Assembly (NCBI GenBank): GCA_040905685.1
Contig: JBBDRB010000008.1
Span: forward strand, 1 to 11,329
From: JBBDMU01 sp040905685
GTDB lineage: Bacteria > Bacteroidota > Rhodothermia > Balneolales > Natronogracilivirgulaceae
Reading direction: 5' to 3'
Length of the DNA: 11,329 nt
The notes below the pieces were generated by a model. The model was not told the origin of the DNA. It did no database searches and saw only the letters and a program-made list of their open reading frames with translations. Numbering within the stretch: the stretch's first letter is position 1; every line of letters starts with the position of its first letter. A program made the translations under genes and the position numbers. This document shows, piece by piece, positions 1-7,998 of this stretch.

Positions 1-63
1 TGAACGGAGCATATCGCAGAATGGCAGCGAGGTGGTTGGAGGGGTGGTGAGGTTTTTTAACGG

Positions 64-3000
64 TTAGTTGAATGCATTTTTAACCAGTTTTTCCTGTTCG
101 GCATTATGCAGCCGGGATGAACCTGTAGCGGGAGATGCCGAAGCTGTGCGACCCACGTAACGCAGTTTTTGGCTTTTTTGCATCAAGTGCTTGAACCGGG
201 CACGAACGAAGTACCAGCCTCCCATGTTCTTCGGTTCTTCCTGGCACCATACCAGATCGACAACATGCTTGTATTGGGTCAGATGTTTGGAAAGATCTTT
301 ATCGGGGAATGGATAAAATTGCTCCAGCCGGGTAATGGCTACCTTATCCAAATTATTTTGTTCCTTATAGGCCAACAGATCATAATAAACTTTCCCGGAA
401 CAGAATATAATGCGCTCGGCCTGTTTCGGTTTCTTCACATCCTGGTCGGGGATCAGCTCCTGGAACTTGCCCGTAGCCAGTTCTTCTGTATTGGATACAG
501 CTCTGGAGTGACGTAATAGGCTTTTGGGCGTCATCACAACAAGGGGTTTCTTTTTTGTCTGCAGAGCCTGACGCCGGAACATATGGTAGTACTGGGCCGG
601 CGTCGTGCAGTTTACTACCTGCAAATTATCTTCGGCGCACAGCTGAAGGAAACGCTCCAGGCGGGCTGATGAATGCTCGGGTCCCTGGCCTTCATACCCA
701 TGAGGCAAGAGTAATACCAACCCGGAGTTTTGTCTCCATTTAACCTCGGACGATGCAATATACTGATCAATGATAACCTGAGCGGCATTATTGAAATCCC
801 CGAACTGCGCTTCCCAGACAACCAGGGCATCGAGGCTGGTGCTGCTGTAACCGAATTCAAATCCCAAAACGGCAAACTCGCTCAGCAGGCTGTTATAAAT
901 GCTGAAGGTGGCCTGTTTATCCGCGATATTGTTGAGCGGGGTAAACTGCTGGCTTTTTTTGGTACCGTGCAAAACGGCATGCCGGTGCGAAAACGTACCC
1001 CGCTCGGAATCCTGGCCGGTGAGGCGGATCGGAATGCCTTCTTTAAGCAGTGAACCGAAGCTCAACGCCTCGGCAAAGCCCCAGTCGATTTTTCGTTCGT
1101 TTTTGTCTACGATCTCGTGACGTTTCGCCAGTATCCTCAGTAGTTTGGGGTTGGCGTCAAAATCATCGGGCACCTTGTTAAGTCTAAAGGCAATTTCTTT
1201 CAGCTTGCCGGCCCCGTAGCGGGTATCCGGTACGGACGTGCGTTCGGTTTGCCGCAGGTCTTTCCGTACAATATGCTCGTCGGTGACTTTAAGGTCAGGC
1301 GCTTTTTTGGCCTCCTTAAATGCCGCTTCCAGTAATTCATCAAATTCCTGAAATATCTGGTCCACTTCACCTTTCGTCAGCTCCTTCTTGTGAACCAGCT
1401 CATCCGTATACCGTTGACGGACGCTGGGATGATTGTTGATCTCTTTATACAGATCAGGCTGGGTAAACGCCGGTTCATCCCCTTCATTATGACCGTGCTT
1501 GCGGTAGCAAACCAAATCAATTACCACGTCTTTGCTGAATTTTTCACGGTAATCGATGGCCATCTTCATCACATGCACAGCGGCTTCGGGTTCATCTCCG
1601 TTAACATGGAAAATAGGGGCCAGAATGGTTTTGGCTACATCGGACGCATAGTCCGTCGAGCGGGCATCTTTCGGCAGGGTAGTGAAACCAATCTGGTTAT
1701 TGATAATAACATGAATGGTGCCTCCGGTCTTAAACCCGTCCAACTGTGACATATTCAAAGTTTCCGTGACCACGCCCTGTCCGGCAAATGCGGCGTCACC
1801 GTGGATCAGCAGGGGAACCACTTTTTTCTCGGCCCCGGGAAGGCCTTGTTTATCCTGGCGGGCCCGCGCCGCTCCTTCAACGACAGGATTTACCGATTCC
1901 AGGTGACTGGGATTGGGCATAAGCTGCAGGCGGATCTTTTTACCATCTAAGGTGATATGTTCACCCACGGAACCCAGGTGGTATTTAACATCACCGGAAC
2001 CCTGGAAGGTATCGGGATCAATATTACCGTCGAATTCAGCAAATACTTTCCGGTAGGATTTGCCCATGGTATTGACCAGCACATTGAGGCGGCCGCGATG
2101 AGCCATACCCAGGATCACATCCTCGATATCATACTCCCCGCATTTTTCAAGCATGGCGTCGAGCATGGGTATCAGCGTGTCGGCCCCTTCCAGGGAAAAA
2201 CGTTTGTGACCAATATACTTTTTATGCAAATACTCTTCGAATGCGGAGGCTTGGTTCAGTTTACGGAGAATCCTGCGCTTGTTGTCTTTATCCAGGTTTG
2301 GATTATTAAGCGATGATTCCATGTATTCACGAAGCCAGTGACGCTCATCCAGGTTGTGGATATGCGTGTATTCGGCACCGATAAAACCGCAATACGTATC
2401 GCGCAGCAATTTTACGATAACCCGGAGCGGCGCTTTTTCATGACCTCCCAGTCCTCCGCAATAAAACTCCCGATCCAGATCCCACATGGTCAGGCCGTAA
2501 TAATCAAACTCAAGTTCCGAGTTATATCCCGGACCATGCTTCAGCGGGTTCACATCGGCCAGCACGTGGCCAAGCGTCCGGTACATGTGGATGAGCTGCA
2601 TCACGGCTATAGCTTTCTTGTTGGACTCAATCGATGAACTGCCGTTTAGAAAGCCTGAGTATTTATCGGCTCCGTAGGGAATGGGATCATAGGGTATATC
2701 CAGATCCTCAAACACCTTGTCAAAGAAATCCTCCTCCCCGGTCAAAAGGTCATGTATAGCTGCCAGGAATGATCCGGATTCAGCGCCCTGAATCAGGCGG
2801 TGATCATAGGTACAGGTCATGGTCATCACCTTGCTGATGCCCAGATGATTAATAATCTCCTGAGCCATGGACTGAAATTCTGCAGGGTAGTTCATGGCTC
2901 CGGTAGCGATAATGCAGCCCTGGTTCTTCATCAGCCTGGGCATGGAGGAGACGGTGCCGAGGGTGCCCGGGTTCGTAATCGTAATGGTTGTATTCTGAAA

Positions 3001-3738
3001 ATCGGAAACCTCAAGCTTGCCGGTCCTGGCCCGTTCAATAAGCTGGTGAAAAGCCACCAGGAATTCACGGAAATCCATTTTGTCAACAGCCTTTATGTTG
3101 GGAACGACAAGGTTGCGTGAACCATCCCGGGCGGGCAGGTCAATCGCTATTCCAAGGTTGATATTCCTGGGCTGGGCCTGATAATGCTTGTCATCCCTGC
3201 TGGTATAATAGGAATTGAGCTTGGGGAACTTCTTAAGTGCCCTGATAATGGCCCAGGCGATAAAATGCGTTAACGTCGTTTTTTGCTGGACCCTGCGTTC
3301 CAGGTGACTGTTGATGATCTTTCTGTCTTCCATCAACATTTTTACAGGCAACACACGTAGCGTTGTAGCCGTAGGAAGCTCCAGGCTGGCTTCCATATTT
3401 TCAACAATCTTACCGGAAACCCCTTTGATCCGGATTAATTCTACGTCATCCGAAGGCCTGGGAGCGGTTTTTTCCTTGTCCTCCTCAGGCCTCTCTTTTT
3501 GTGGTTCTCTGCCCGGTGCAGGCTCTTTACGGGGGCGGGGCTTGGAAGCAACTTCGGAGATGGTTTCCGGGCTTGCCGGGGAATCGGATGCATCGGAAAC
3601 GGTGACGGGCAGCCCATCCATTTCGTCAAAATATTGACGCCAATAGTTCGGTACAGAGGAGGGACTTTCCTTATATTGCTTGTAAAGTTCTTCTACCAGA
3701 GCAGAATTTGGGCCGAAAATAGCTTCTAAAGACTTCAA
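64..3738 (-). CDS. kgd: Multifunctional 2-oxoglutarate dehydrogenase E1 with fused E2 succinyltransferase domain (Kgd/OdhA type)
   Basis: Oxidatively decarboxylates 2-oxoglutarate with thiamine diphosphate and passes the succinyl group on in the cytoplasmic TCA-cycle 2-oxoglutarate dehydrogenase complex. Domains in order: an E1 N-terminal helix (about residues 1-40, with LEAIFGPNSALVEELY); a Pro/charged linker (about 42-98); a 2-oxoacid dehydrogenase acyltransferase domain (about 99-345) with DHRLIQGAESG, catalytic His313; then the E1 body. The E1 body carries the thiamine-diphosphate site (GDA at 647-649, NNQIGF from 680), RGTFSHRH at 913-920 and EGQGPEHSSARLERF from 1016. There is no lipoyl domain, as in mycobacterial Kgd, and the length (1224) is close to that family's roughly 1230. 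The HxxxDG motif of ordinary E2 reads HxxxQG; from memory, mycobacterial Kgd has the same. The start is TTG, directly preceded in frame by TAA. The next Met is residue 40, beyond the conserved helix, so TTG is well supported. No strong Shine-Dalgarno is seen. The E3 and lipoyl partners are not in the window. Confidence 0.96.
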   Translation of the reverse strand: MKSLEAIFGPNSALVEELYKQYKESPSSVPNYWRQYFDEMDGLPVTVSDASDSPASPETISEVASKPRPRKEPAPGREPQKERPEEDKEKTAPRPSDDVELIRIKGVSGKIVENMEASLELPTATTLRVLPVKMLMEDRKIINSHLERRVQQKTTLTHFIAWAIIRALKKFPKLNSYYTSRDDKHYQAQPRNINLGIAIDLPARDGSRNLVVPNIKAVDKMDFREFLVAFHQLIERARTGKLEVSDFQNTTITITNPGTLGTVSSMPRLMKNQGCIIATGAMNYPAEFQSMAQEIINHLGISKVMTMTCTYDHRLIQGAESGSFLAAIHDLLTGEEDFFDKVFEDLDIPYDPIPYGADKYSGFLNGSSSIESNKKAIAVMQLIHMYRTLGHVLADVNPLKHGPGYNSELEFDYYGLTMWDLDREFYCGGLGGHEKAPLRVIVKLLRDTYCGFIGAEYTHIHNLDERHWLREYMESSLNNPNLDKDNKRRILRKLNQASAFEEYLHKKYIGHKRFSLEGADTLIPMLDAMLEKCGEYDIEDVILGMAHRGRLNVLVNTMGKSYRKVFAEFDGNIDPDTFQGSGDVKYHLGSVGEHITLDGKKIRLQLMPNPSHLESVNPVVEGAARARQDKQGLPGAEKKVVPLLIHGDAAFAGQGVVTETLNMSQLDGFKTGGTIHVIINNQIGFTTLPKDARSTDYASDVAKTILAPIFHVNGDEPEAAVHVMKMAIDYREKFSKDVVIDLVCYRKHGHNEGDEPAFTQPDLYKEINNHPSVRQRYTDELVHKKELTKGEVDQIFQEFDELLEAAFKEAKKAPDLKVTDEHIVRKDLRQTERTSVPDTRYGAGKLKEIAFRLNKVPDDFDANPKLLRILAKRHEIVDKNERKIDWGFAEALSFGSLLKEGIPIRLTGQDSERGTFSHRHAVLHGTKKSQQFTPLNNIADKQATFSIYNSLLSEFAVLGFEFGYSSTSLDALVVWEAQFGDFNNAAQVIIDQYIASSEVKWRQNSGLVLLLPHGYEGQGPEHSSARLERFLQLCAEDNLQVVNCTTPAQYYHMFRRQALQTKKKPLVVMTPKSLLRHSRAVSNTEELATGKFQELIPDQDVKKPKQAERIIFCSGKVYYDLLAYKEQNNLDKVAITRLEQFYPFPDKDLSKHLTQYKHVVDLVWCQEEPKNMGGWYFVRARFKHLMQKSQKLRYVGRTASASPATGSSRLHNAEQEKLVKNAFN

Positions 3739-3939
3739 TTATCTAATAAATGTCGACAAAGGTGAGAATATATGACACGTATAACACGAATAGTTACTTA
3801 ATCTTATGCAAAATAAACATATTAGGTAATAAAATCACAAAAAATGAATAAAAGCTCCTCCTGAAATTAAAGCAGGGATTATCCTGTTTCAGGTTCTGAA
3901 AACAGCGTACTATCATCATTTTAAAACTGAAAATATTAC
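3739..3939. promoter_or_regulatory. Divergent intergenic region between kgd and pepF
   Basis: AT-rich 201-base spacer separating two outward-facing genes, so it must hold both promoters. I could not place a convincing -35/-10 pair or a Bacteroidota-type -33/-7 pair for either gene. Neither start has a good Shine-Dalgarno within the usual spacing. The only clear structure is the hairpin listed separately. No protein gene is supported here. Confidence 0.6.
3860..3893 (+). promoter_or_regulatory. Composite inverted repeat upstream of pepF
   Basis: Outer arms CCTGAAA (3860-3866) and TTTCAGG (3887-3893) are perfect complements. Inside them, CAGG (3873-3876) and CCTG (3883-3886) pair around a six-base loop. 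The inner stem abuts the outer stem on the right and leaves a six-base bulge on the left. It ends 46 bases before the pepF ATG. There is no following T-tract, so it is not a factor-independent terminator. It could be an operator or a leader hairpin; function is inferred only from position. Confidence 0.35.
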
Positions 3940-5736
3940 ATGGCCAACCGCAAAAACCGTACCGGCGCAGAACAAATCAACTGGGATCTTTCGGATCTAT
4001 ATGAAGGGGTCGAAGATCCCAGGATACAGCAGGATAAACAACGCATACGGGATCTGGCCGACCAGTTTTCCAAAAAATACCGGACGATGGTCCTTGATTT
4101 TTCCCCCGCCGAAATGCGGGAGGCGCTCTCGGAATACGAAAAGATCCATGATCTGTCCGGACGCGTCGGGGCTTTTGCCTACTTAATCTGGACGACCAAT
4201 ACCGAAGATGCAACCTATGGGAAACTGGTTCAGGAGATGAATGAATTTTCCTCTGAAATAAGCCAAAAGCTGGTTTTCTTCGATCTTGAGTGGCTTGATA
4301 TGGAAGAAGCCCTGGCAGCCAACTTTATCCATCACCCTGAATTAGCCCGGTACCGTCACTACCTGGAAACCTCGCGGCAGTTTAAACCCCATAAACTCGA
4401 TGAGAAGGAAGAACAGCTGCTGTCGGCCAAGTCAGTCACCGGGTCACGAGCCTGGATCCGGTATTTTGATGAAACGCTGGGGGCAGCGCGGTTTGAACTG
4501 GACGGCCAGTTGCTCACCGAGCAGGAGGTGCTTAGCAAGATACATGAACCTGACCGGCAGCTGAGGAAGCGCGCCGCAGAATCCGTCACGGCAAAGCTGA
4601 AAGATTTAAGCCGGTCTACTACTTTTGTGTTCAACACGCTGGTGGCTGACAAATACACCAATGACAAGTTCAGAAACTTTCCCGGCTGGATAACCGGACG
4701 AAACCTGTCGAATGAGATTTCCGATGAATCGGTAGAATCACTGATCCAGTCGGTAACGAGCCGCTACGATCTGCCTCAGCGTTTTTATAATCTGAAGAAA
4801 CGTCTGCTGGGGCTGGAAGAGCTAATGGAATATGACCGGTATGCTCCCATCGAAGAAACGGTGACCCGCATCAACTGGACGGAAGCAAAAGGTATGGTTT
4901 TGGATTCCTATTCCCGGTTCCACCCTGAATTGGGTGGTATTGCCTCCCGCTTTTTTGATAACAACTGGATCGATGCCGCCATTAAACCGGGTAAAAGGGG
5001 AGGAGCTTATTCGGCCGGCACCGTGCCCTCAGCCCATCCCTATGTGTTTATGAACTATGACGGCAAGATCCGTGATGTTCAGACCCTGGCCCATGAATTA
5101 GGCCACGGTGTGCACCAATACCTCTCACGCGACCAGGGCGTGCTGCAGGCCCATACGCCATTGACCACCGCCGAGACGGCATCCGTTTTTGGTGAAATGC
5201 TTGTTTTTCAGAATATTCTGAAGTCCATGCAAGATCCTAAGGAACAGCTTTCCCTGCTGGTGGGCAAAATTGATGATACCATAGCAACGGTATTTCGCCA
5301 GATCTCCATGAACCGTTTCGAGGATGCCCTACACAGGGCCCGCCGAATGGAAGGCGAGCTCACTACGGGCAGGATCAGCGAACTATGGATCCGCACGCAG
5401 AAGGAACTCTACGGCTCATCGGTTACCCTCACCCCGGATTATGAAATCTGGTGGAGCTACATCCCGCATTTTATACACACGCCCGGCTACGTATATGCCT
5501 ATGCCTTCGGCGAGTTGCTGGTTCTGGCCTTATATGAGCAATACACACGAAAACCAGACGGTTTTTCCGATAAATACATGGACCTTCTGAAAGCCGGCGG
5601 ATCGGACTGGCCGGAAAATTTGCTGGCTAAAATGGATATGGATATAAATTCAGTTGATTTTTGGAAAAATGGTCTCCATACTATAGAGACCATGATCCAA
5701 CAGGCTGAAACTCTGGCCGGTCAAGTTCAAAAATAA
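3940..5736 (+). CDS. pepF: M3-family oligoendopeptidase F (zinc metallopeptidase)
   Basis: Cytoplasmic zinc endopeptidase predicted to cut short peptides, acting in peptide turnover after proteolysis. The zinc motif HELGH is at residues 385-389 (His385, catalytic Glu386, His389). Glu412 in TTAETASVFGE is the likely third ligand, as in peptidase family M3. The C-terminal substrate-binding signature HTPGYVYAYAFGE lies at about residues 510-525. The N-terminal roughly 200 residues match the helical PepF N-domain (opening with the WDLSDLY that is typical of PepF). At 598 residues it is the usual PepF length. No signal peptide is visible. The ATG gives MANRKNRTGAEQINWDLSDLY, placing the conserved WDLSDLY near the start as expected. 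The next gene begins one base after the TAA, so the two are probably co-transcribed. All catalytic residues are present. Confidence 0.95.
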   Translation: MANRKNRTGAEQINWDLSDLYEGVEDPRIQQDKQRIRDLADQFSKKYRTMVLDFSPAEMREALSEYEKIHDLSGRVGAFAYLIWTTNTEDATYGKLVQEMNEFSSEISQKLVFFDLEWLDMEEALAANFIHHPELARYRHYLETSRQFKPHKLDEKEEQLLSAKSVTGSRAWIRYFDETLGAARFELDGQLLTEQEVLSKIHEPDRQLRKRAAESVTAKLKDLSRSTTFVFNTLVADKYTNDKFRNFPGWITGRNLSNEISDESVESLIQSVTSRYDLPQRFYNLKKRLLGLEELMEYDRYAPIEETVTRINWTEAKGMVLDSYSRFHPELGGIASRFFDNNWIDAAIKPGKRGGAYSAGTVPSAHPYVFMNYDGKIRDVQTLAHELGHGVHQYLSRDQGVLQAHTPLTTAETASVFGEMLVFQNILKSMQDPKEQLSLLVGKIDDTIATVFRQISMNRFEDALHRARRMEGELTTGRISELWIRTQKELYGSSVTLTPDYEIWWSYIPHFIHTPGYVYAYAFGELLVLALYEQYTRKPDGFSDKYMDLLKAGGSDWPENLLAKMDMDINSVDFWKNGLHTIETMIQQAETLAGQVQK

Positions 5737-5737
5737 T

Positions 5738-7216
5738 ATGCAAACTGAAAAAACTGCGGATGCTGCCCCCGGACATGCTGCAAACGGTAAACGTGAGCAG
5801 GGTGCCGAACGAAAATTCAAGCAGTTGGTACATGACCTTACGGTATTGCTTCGGCACTCCACCGATGTTGAGACGGTCATGCTATACTGGATAAATAAAG
5901 AACGGGAATATTTTGTCCTGGAAACCAAAACCACACGGTGCAGGCACACCATGTTCCAGGACCGGGTGGCATTCAGTGACCTCTACCTTAATGATTATAA
6001 AAATATCAAAGAGCCGGTTCAGCTCGAAGTCGGCAACCATGTGAACGGTGATAAACTCACGCATTATTTCAATGAGGTACCGGTACGGTATTTGAATCTG
6101 CTCCCCTTCAACAACAACGGGGAAACCATAGCCCTGACGGTTATGGAATCTAAGAACGGGAGTTTCGGTTCCGGTCAGGAAGAGGCCATGGCCGTCTATA
6201 TGAATGCGCTCGGAAACCTTTTGCAGACGTATCTGGAGTTAAACGACCTTGCCGACAACCAGAATCAATGGATTGACTATGAGCTTAAGCTGAAGAACAT
6301 GTATGAACGGCTCGACGGGATATCACTCATGGATCGAACCGTTAACGAAATGCAGGATTTAGTGGGCAAAGGCGGAGTGTCGCTGCTGTGCCGTGGAATG
6401 AATGACTGGCATAATGTTCTGTCTTCCCGTACGGGCATAAATTTGCCCCCGATCGGACTCAAAGTGGAAGAGAATACGATTGCCTGGGATGCGCTGAGCC
6501 GGGGTGAACCGGTTCACTCTATTCATTTCAATGCCAATCCGAAACGGATCTCACCCCGCGAACCCATGAGCCGGGGGGCCAGCCTGGCCATTCCCATCCT
6601 TGTCGAAGACCGGAGGCAGGCCGTCATACTTATCAATGCTGAAAACCCCCTGGTTTTCAGTGAGGCGACGAAACATAAAATGATAAATTTGTCACGGATT
6701 GCTTCCCTGCGACTGGCGGCCCTGTTAAAATCCGAGGATATGGGAGCTGATTTTATGGTTAACGAATATTCAGCCTTTAAACCCGAACTACTGGAGAAGA
6801 CCATAGATTCCGAACTGCACAGATGCGCAACGTTCCCGGATGCAAAAATTTGGCTGGGCTTCATTACCATAGCGAACCTGTCTGCCCTGCGAACCAAGCT
6901 CCGGCTTGAAGAATTAAAAAGTATGCAGAAATACCTGATTAGCGGGCTCAATCCCCAAAAATCGGGGATAAACGGATATCTGGCAGGCCATTCCGACTAT
7001 GTGTATGCCTTTATCATGCAATCAGACGGCGAAGAACCTGTCAGTACGTGGTTGAATCATATTCAGCACGAATTCAAAGAACCGGTTACGCTTGGCGAGA
7101 ATAGGGTCCGGATTGAATTTATTTCTGGCTTTACCGCATTAACGGCATCGATGAAAAATTCTTACCAGGCTTTACGAGAAGCCAAAGCCAGTTTGGCCGC
7201 AGCCATGAAGCAATAA
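5738..7216 (+). CDS. GAF-domain protein with degenerate GGDEF-like C-terminus, function unknown
   Basis: A 492-residue protein with no signal peptide or membrane segment, so probably a cytoplasmic sensor or regulator. I see two GAF-like regions: about residues 25-150 (VETVMLYWINKEREYFVLET, then LLPFNNNGETIALTVMES) and about 188-330 (GGVSLLCRGMNDWH, then SLAIPILVEDRRQAVILINA). The last roughly 145 residues read like a GGDEF fold that has lost its signature. AGHSDYVYAFIM (GHSDY at 417-421) sits where a diguanylate cyclase has GGDEF. The end, with FTALTASMKNSYQALREAKASL, resembles the terminal GGDEF helix that carries AD-x-ALY-x-AK. Cyclase activity is therefore not expected. The GAF and GGDEF assignments are by pattern only. 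The ATG is one base after the pepF stop, implying translational coupling or a shared transcript. The gene ends 26 bases before a convergent gene. Confidence 0.7.
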   Translation: MQTEKTADAAPGHAANGKREQGAERKFKQLVHDLTVLLRHSTDVETVMLYWINKEREYFVLETKTTRCRHTMFQDRVAFSDLYLNDYKNIKEPVQLEVGNHVNGDKLTHYFNEVPVRYLNLLPFNNNGETIALTVMESKNGSFGSGQEEAMAVYMNALGNLLQTYLELNDLADNQNQWIDYELKLKNMYERLDGISLMDRTVNEMQDLVGKGGVSLLCRGMNDWHNVLSSRTGINLPPIGLKVEENTIAWDALSRGEPVHSIHFNANPKRISPREPMSRGASLAIPILVEDRRQAVILINAENPLVFSEATKHKMINLSRIASLRLAALLKSEDMGADFMVNEYSAFKPELLEKTIDSELHRCATFPDAKIWLGFITIANLSALRTKLRLEELKSMQKYLISGLNPQKSGINGYLAGHSDYVYAFIMQSDGEEPVSTWLNHIQHEFKEPVTLGENRVRIEFISGFTALTASMKNSYQALREAKASLAAAMKQ

Positions 7217-7217
7217 A

Positions 7218-7252
7218 AACACGGCCTGCTAAACAGGAAGGGTTACACCCTT
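7218..7252. terminator. Possible terminator hairpins between convergent genes
   Basis: The 26-base space between two convergent stops, extending into the end of the minus-strand gene, holds two short inverted repeats: CCTG-CTAAA-CAGG and AAGGGT-TAC-ACCCTT (7238-7252). The second contains the TAA of the minus-strand gene. Read on the minus strand, the CCTG/CAGG hairpin is followed within a few bases by five T's, as in a weak factor-independent terminator. On the plus strand there is no good T-tract. Stems are short, so the call is tentative. Confidence 0.35.
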
Positions 7253-7950
7253 GGCTCTTCTTTACCCGGTACTTCAGGGTCTTCCGTATCCGTCGTGGAG
7301 ATGGTTGAGTCTTTGTTGATGTTAGCGTCATCGGGACGCAGTTTTGGATCATAACTCTTTTTTTCCTTTCCCTGCTTTTCGCCCTCCACCGGTGCCCGCC
7401 TCGATTCAGGCTGATCGGTCTGCTTTAGTTCACTGCTCATGCTCCATTCTCCGGTAGCGGTTATATCCATGGCCCCGTGCTGATCAAAAATATCCTCCAC
7501 TTTGTTTCGCTCCTCGCTGTTTTCCGTGTGGACGGAAATGAGAATGTTGCCCTCTTTGACTTTCCCTTCATAGCGTTTGGCTTCATATTCAGGAATACCC
7601 AATCCAACCAATGCCCCAGAAACACCGCCAACGGCGGCACCAACCCCTGCACCGCTCAACAGGCCCATGATCGGTCCGGCCGCTATTAAAGGCCCAAGTC
7701 CGGGAATGGCCAGGGCACCCACCCCGGCCAGCCACCCGATCGCGGCTCCCAGCACACCGCCTGAACCGGATCCTGTCGCTATGCCCTCAGGCACTTTCGT
7801 ATGCTTCTCGTGGGCAAAATCCCTGGTTCCGGATGTATCAGAATACAAAACGGATATGTCGTCATTGGAAAATTTTCCGGTTTCCAATGTATTTATTATC
7901 TCAGCGGCCTGTCGATCGCTGCCCGTTATACAAATTACATTCTGACCCAT
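7243..7950 (-). CDS. Glycine-zipper general-stress-type protein
   Basis: A 235-residue protein in three parts. Residues 1-57 look like the first half of a small alpha/beta domain (VICITGSDRQAAEIINTLET, then DISVLYSD). Residues 58-119 are a long Gly/Ala hydrophobic stretch with GxxxG-like spacing, able to form one membrane hairpin (GAAIGWLAGVGALAIPGLGP and GAGVGAAVGGVSGALVGLGI). Residues 120-170 resume the soluble fold with IPEYEAKRYEGKVKEG and ILISVH. The last roughly 65 residues are hydrophilic, charged and probably disordered. This architecture, including the IPEYEAKRYEG motif after the glycine-rich insert, matches proteins usually annotated as general stress protein 17M-like or YflT-like in environmental bacteria. 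The biochemical role is unknown. AGGAAAC lies close upstream of the ATG as a ribosome-binding site. The PRC-barrel gene ends 48 bases upstream on the same strand with no clear terminator between, so an operon is likely. Confidence 0.75.
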   Translation of the reverse strand: MGQNVICITGSDRQAAEIINTLETGKFSNDDISVLYSDTSGTRDFAHEKHTKVPEGIATGSGSGGVLGAAIGWLAGVGALAIPGLGPLIAAGPIMGLLSGAGVGAAVGGVSGALVGLGIPEYEAKRYEGKVKEGNILISVHTENSEERNKVEDIFDQHGAMDITATGEWSMSSELKQTDQPESRRAPVEGEKQGKEKKSYDPKLRPDDANINKDSTISTTDTEDPEVPGKEEPRV

Positions 7951-7998
7951 ACACTGTTTCCTGTTTTTTTAAGTGCCTTCACGGCCCTCACCGGCCTG

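Noticed and set aside
1..63. Possible terminator for the kgd gene near the T-run at 53-58
   Set aside because: No inverted repeat of useful length precedes the run on the minus strand, and the run has the wrong orientation (A's on the transcript).
1390..2637. Several plus-strand open frames of about 100-120 codons inside the 64-3738 gene
   Set aside because: They are antisense shadows of a well-conserved enzyme gene, with no family resemblance or ribosome-binding context.
7951..7998. GGCC-GGTGAG-GGCC as a terminator after the PRC-barrel gene
   Set aside because: The stem is only four bases and is not followed by T's on the minus strand, so read-through into the next gene is more likely.
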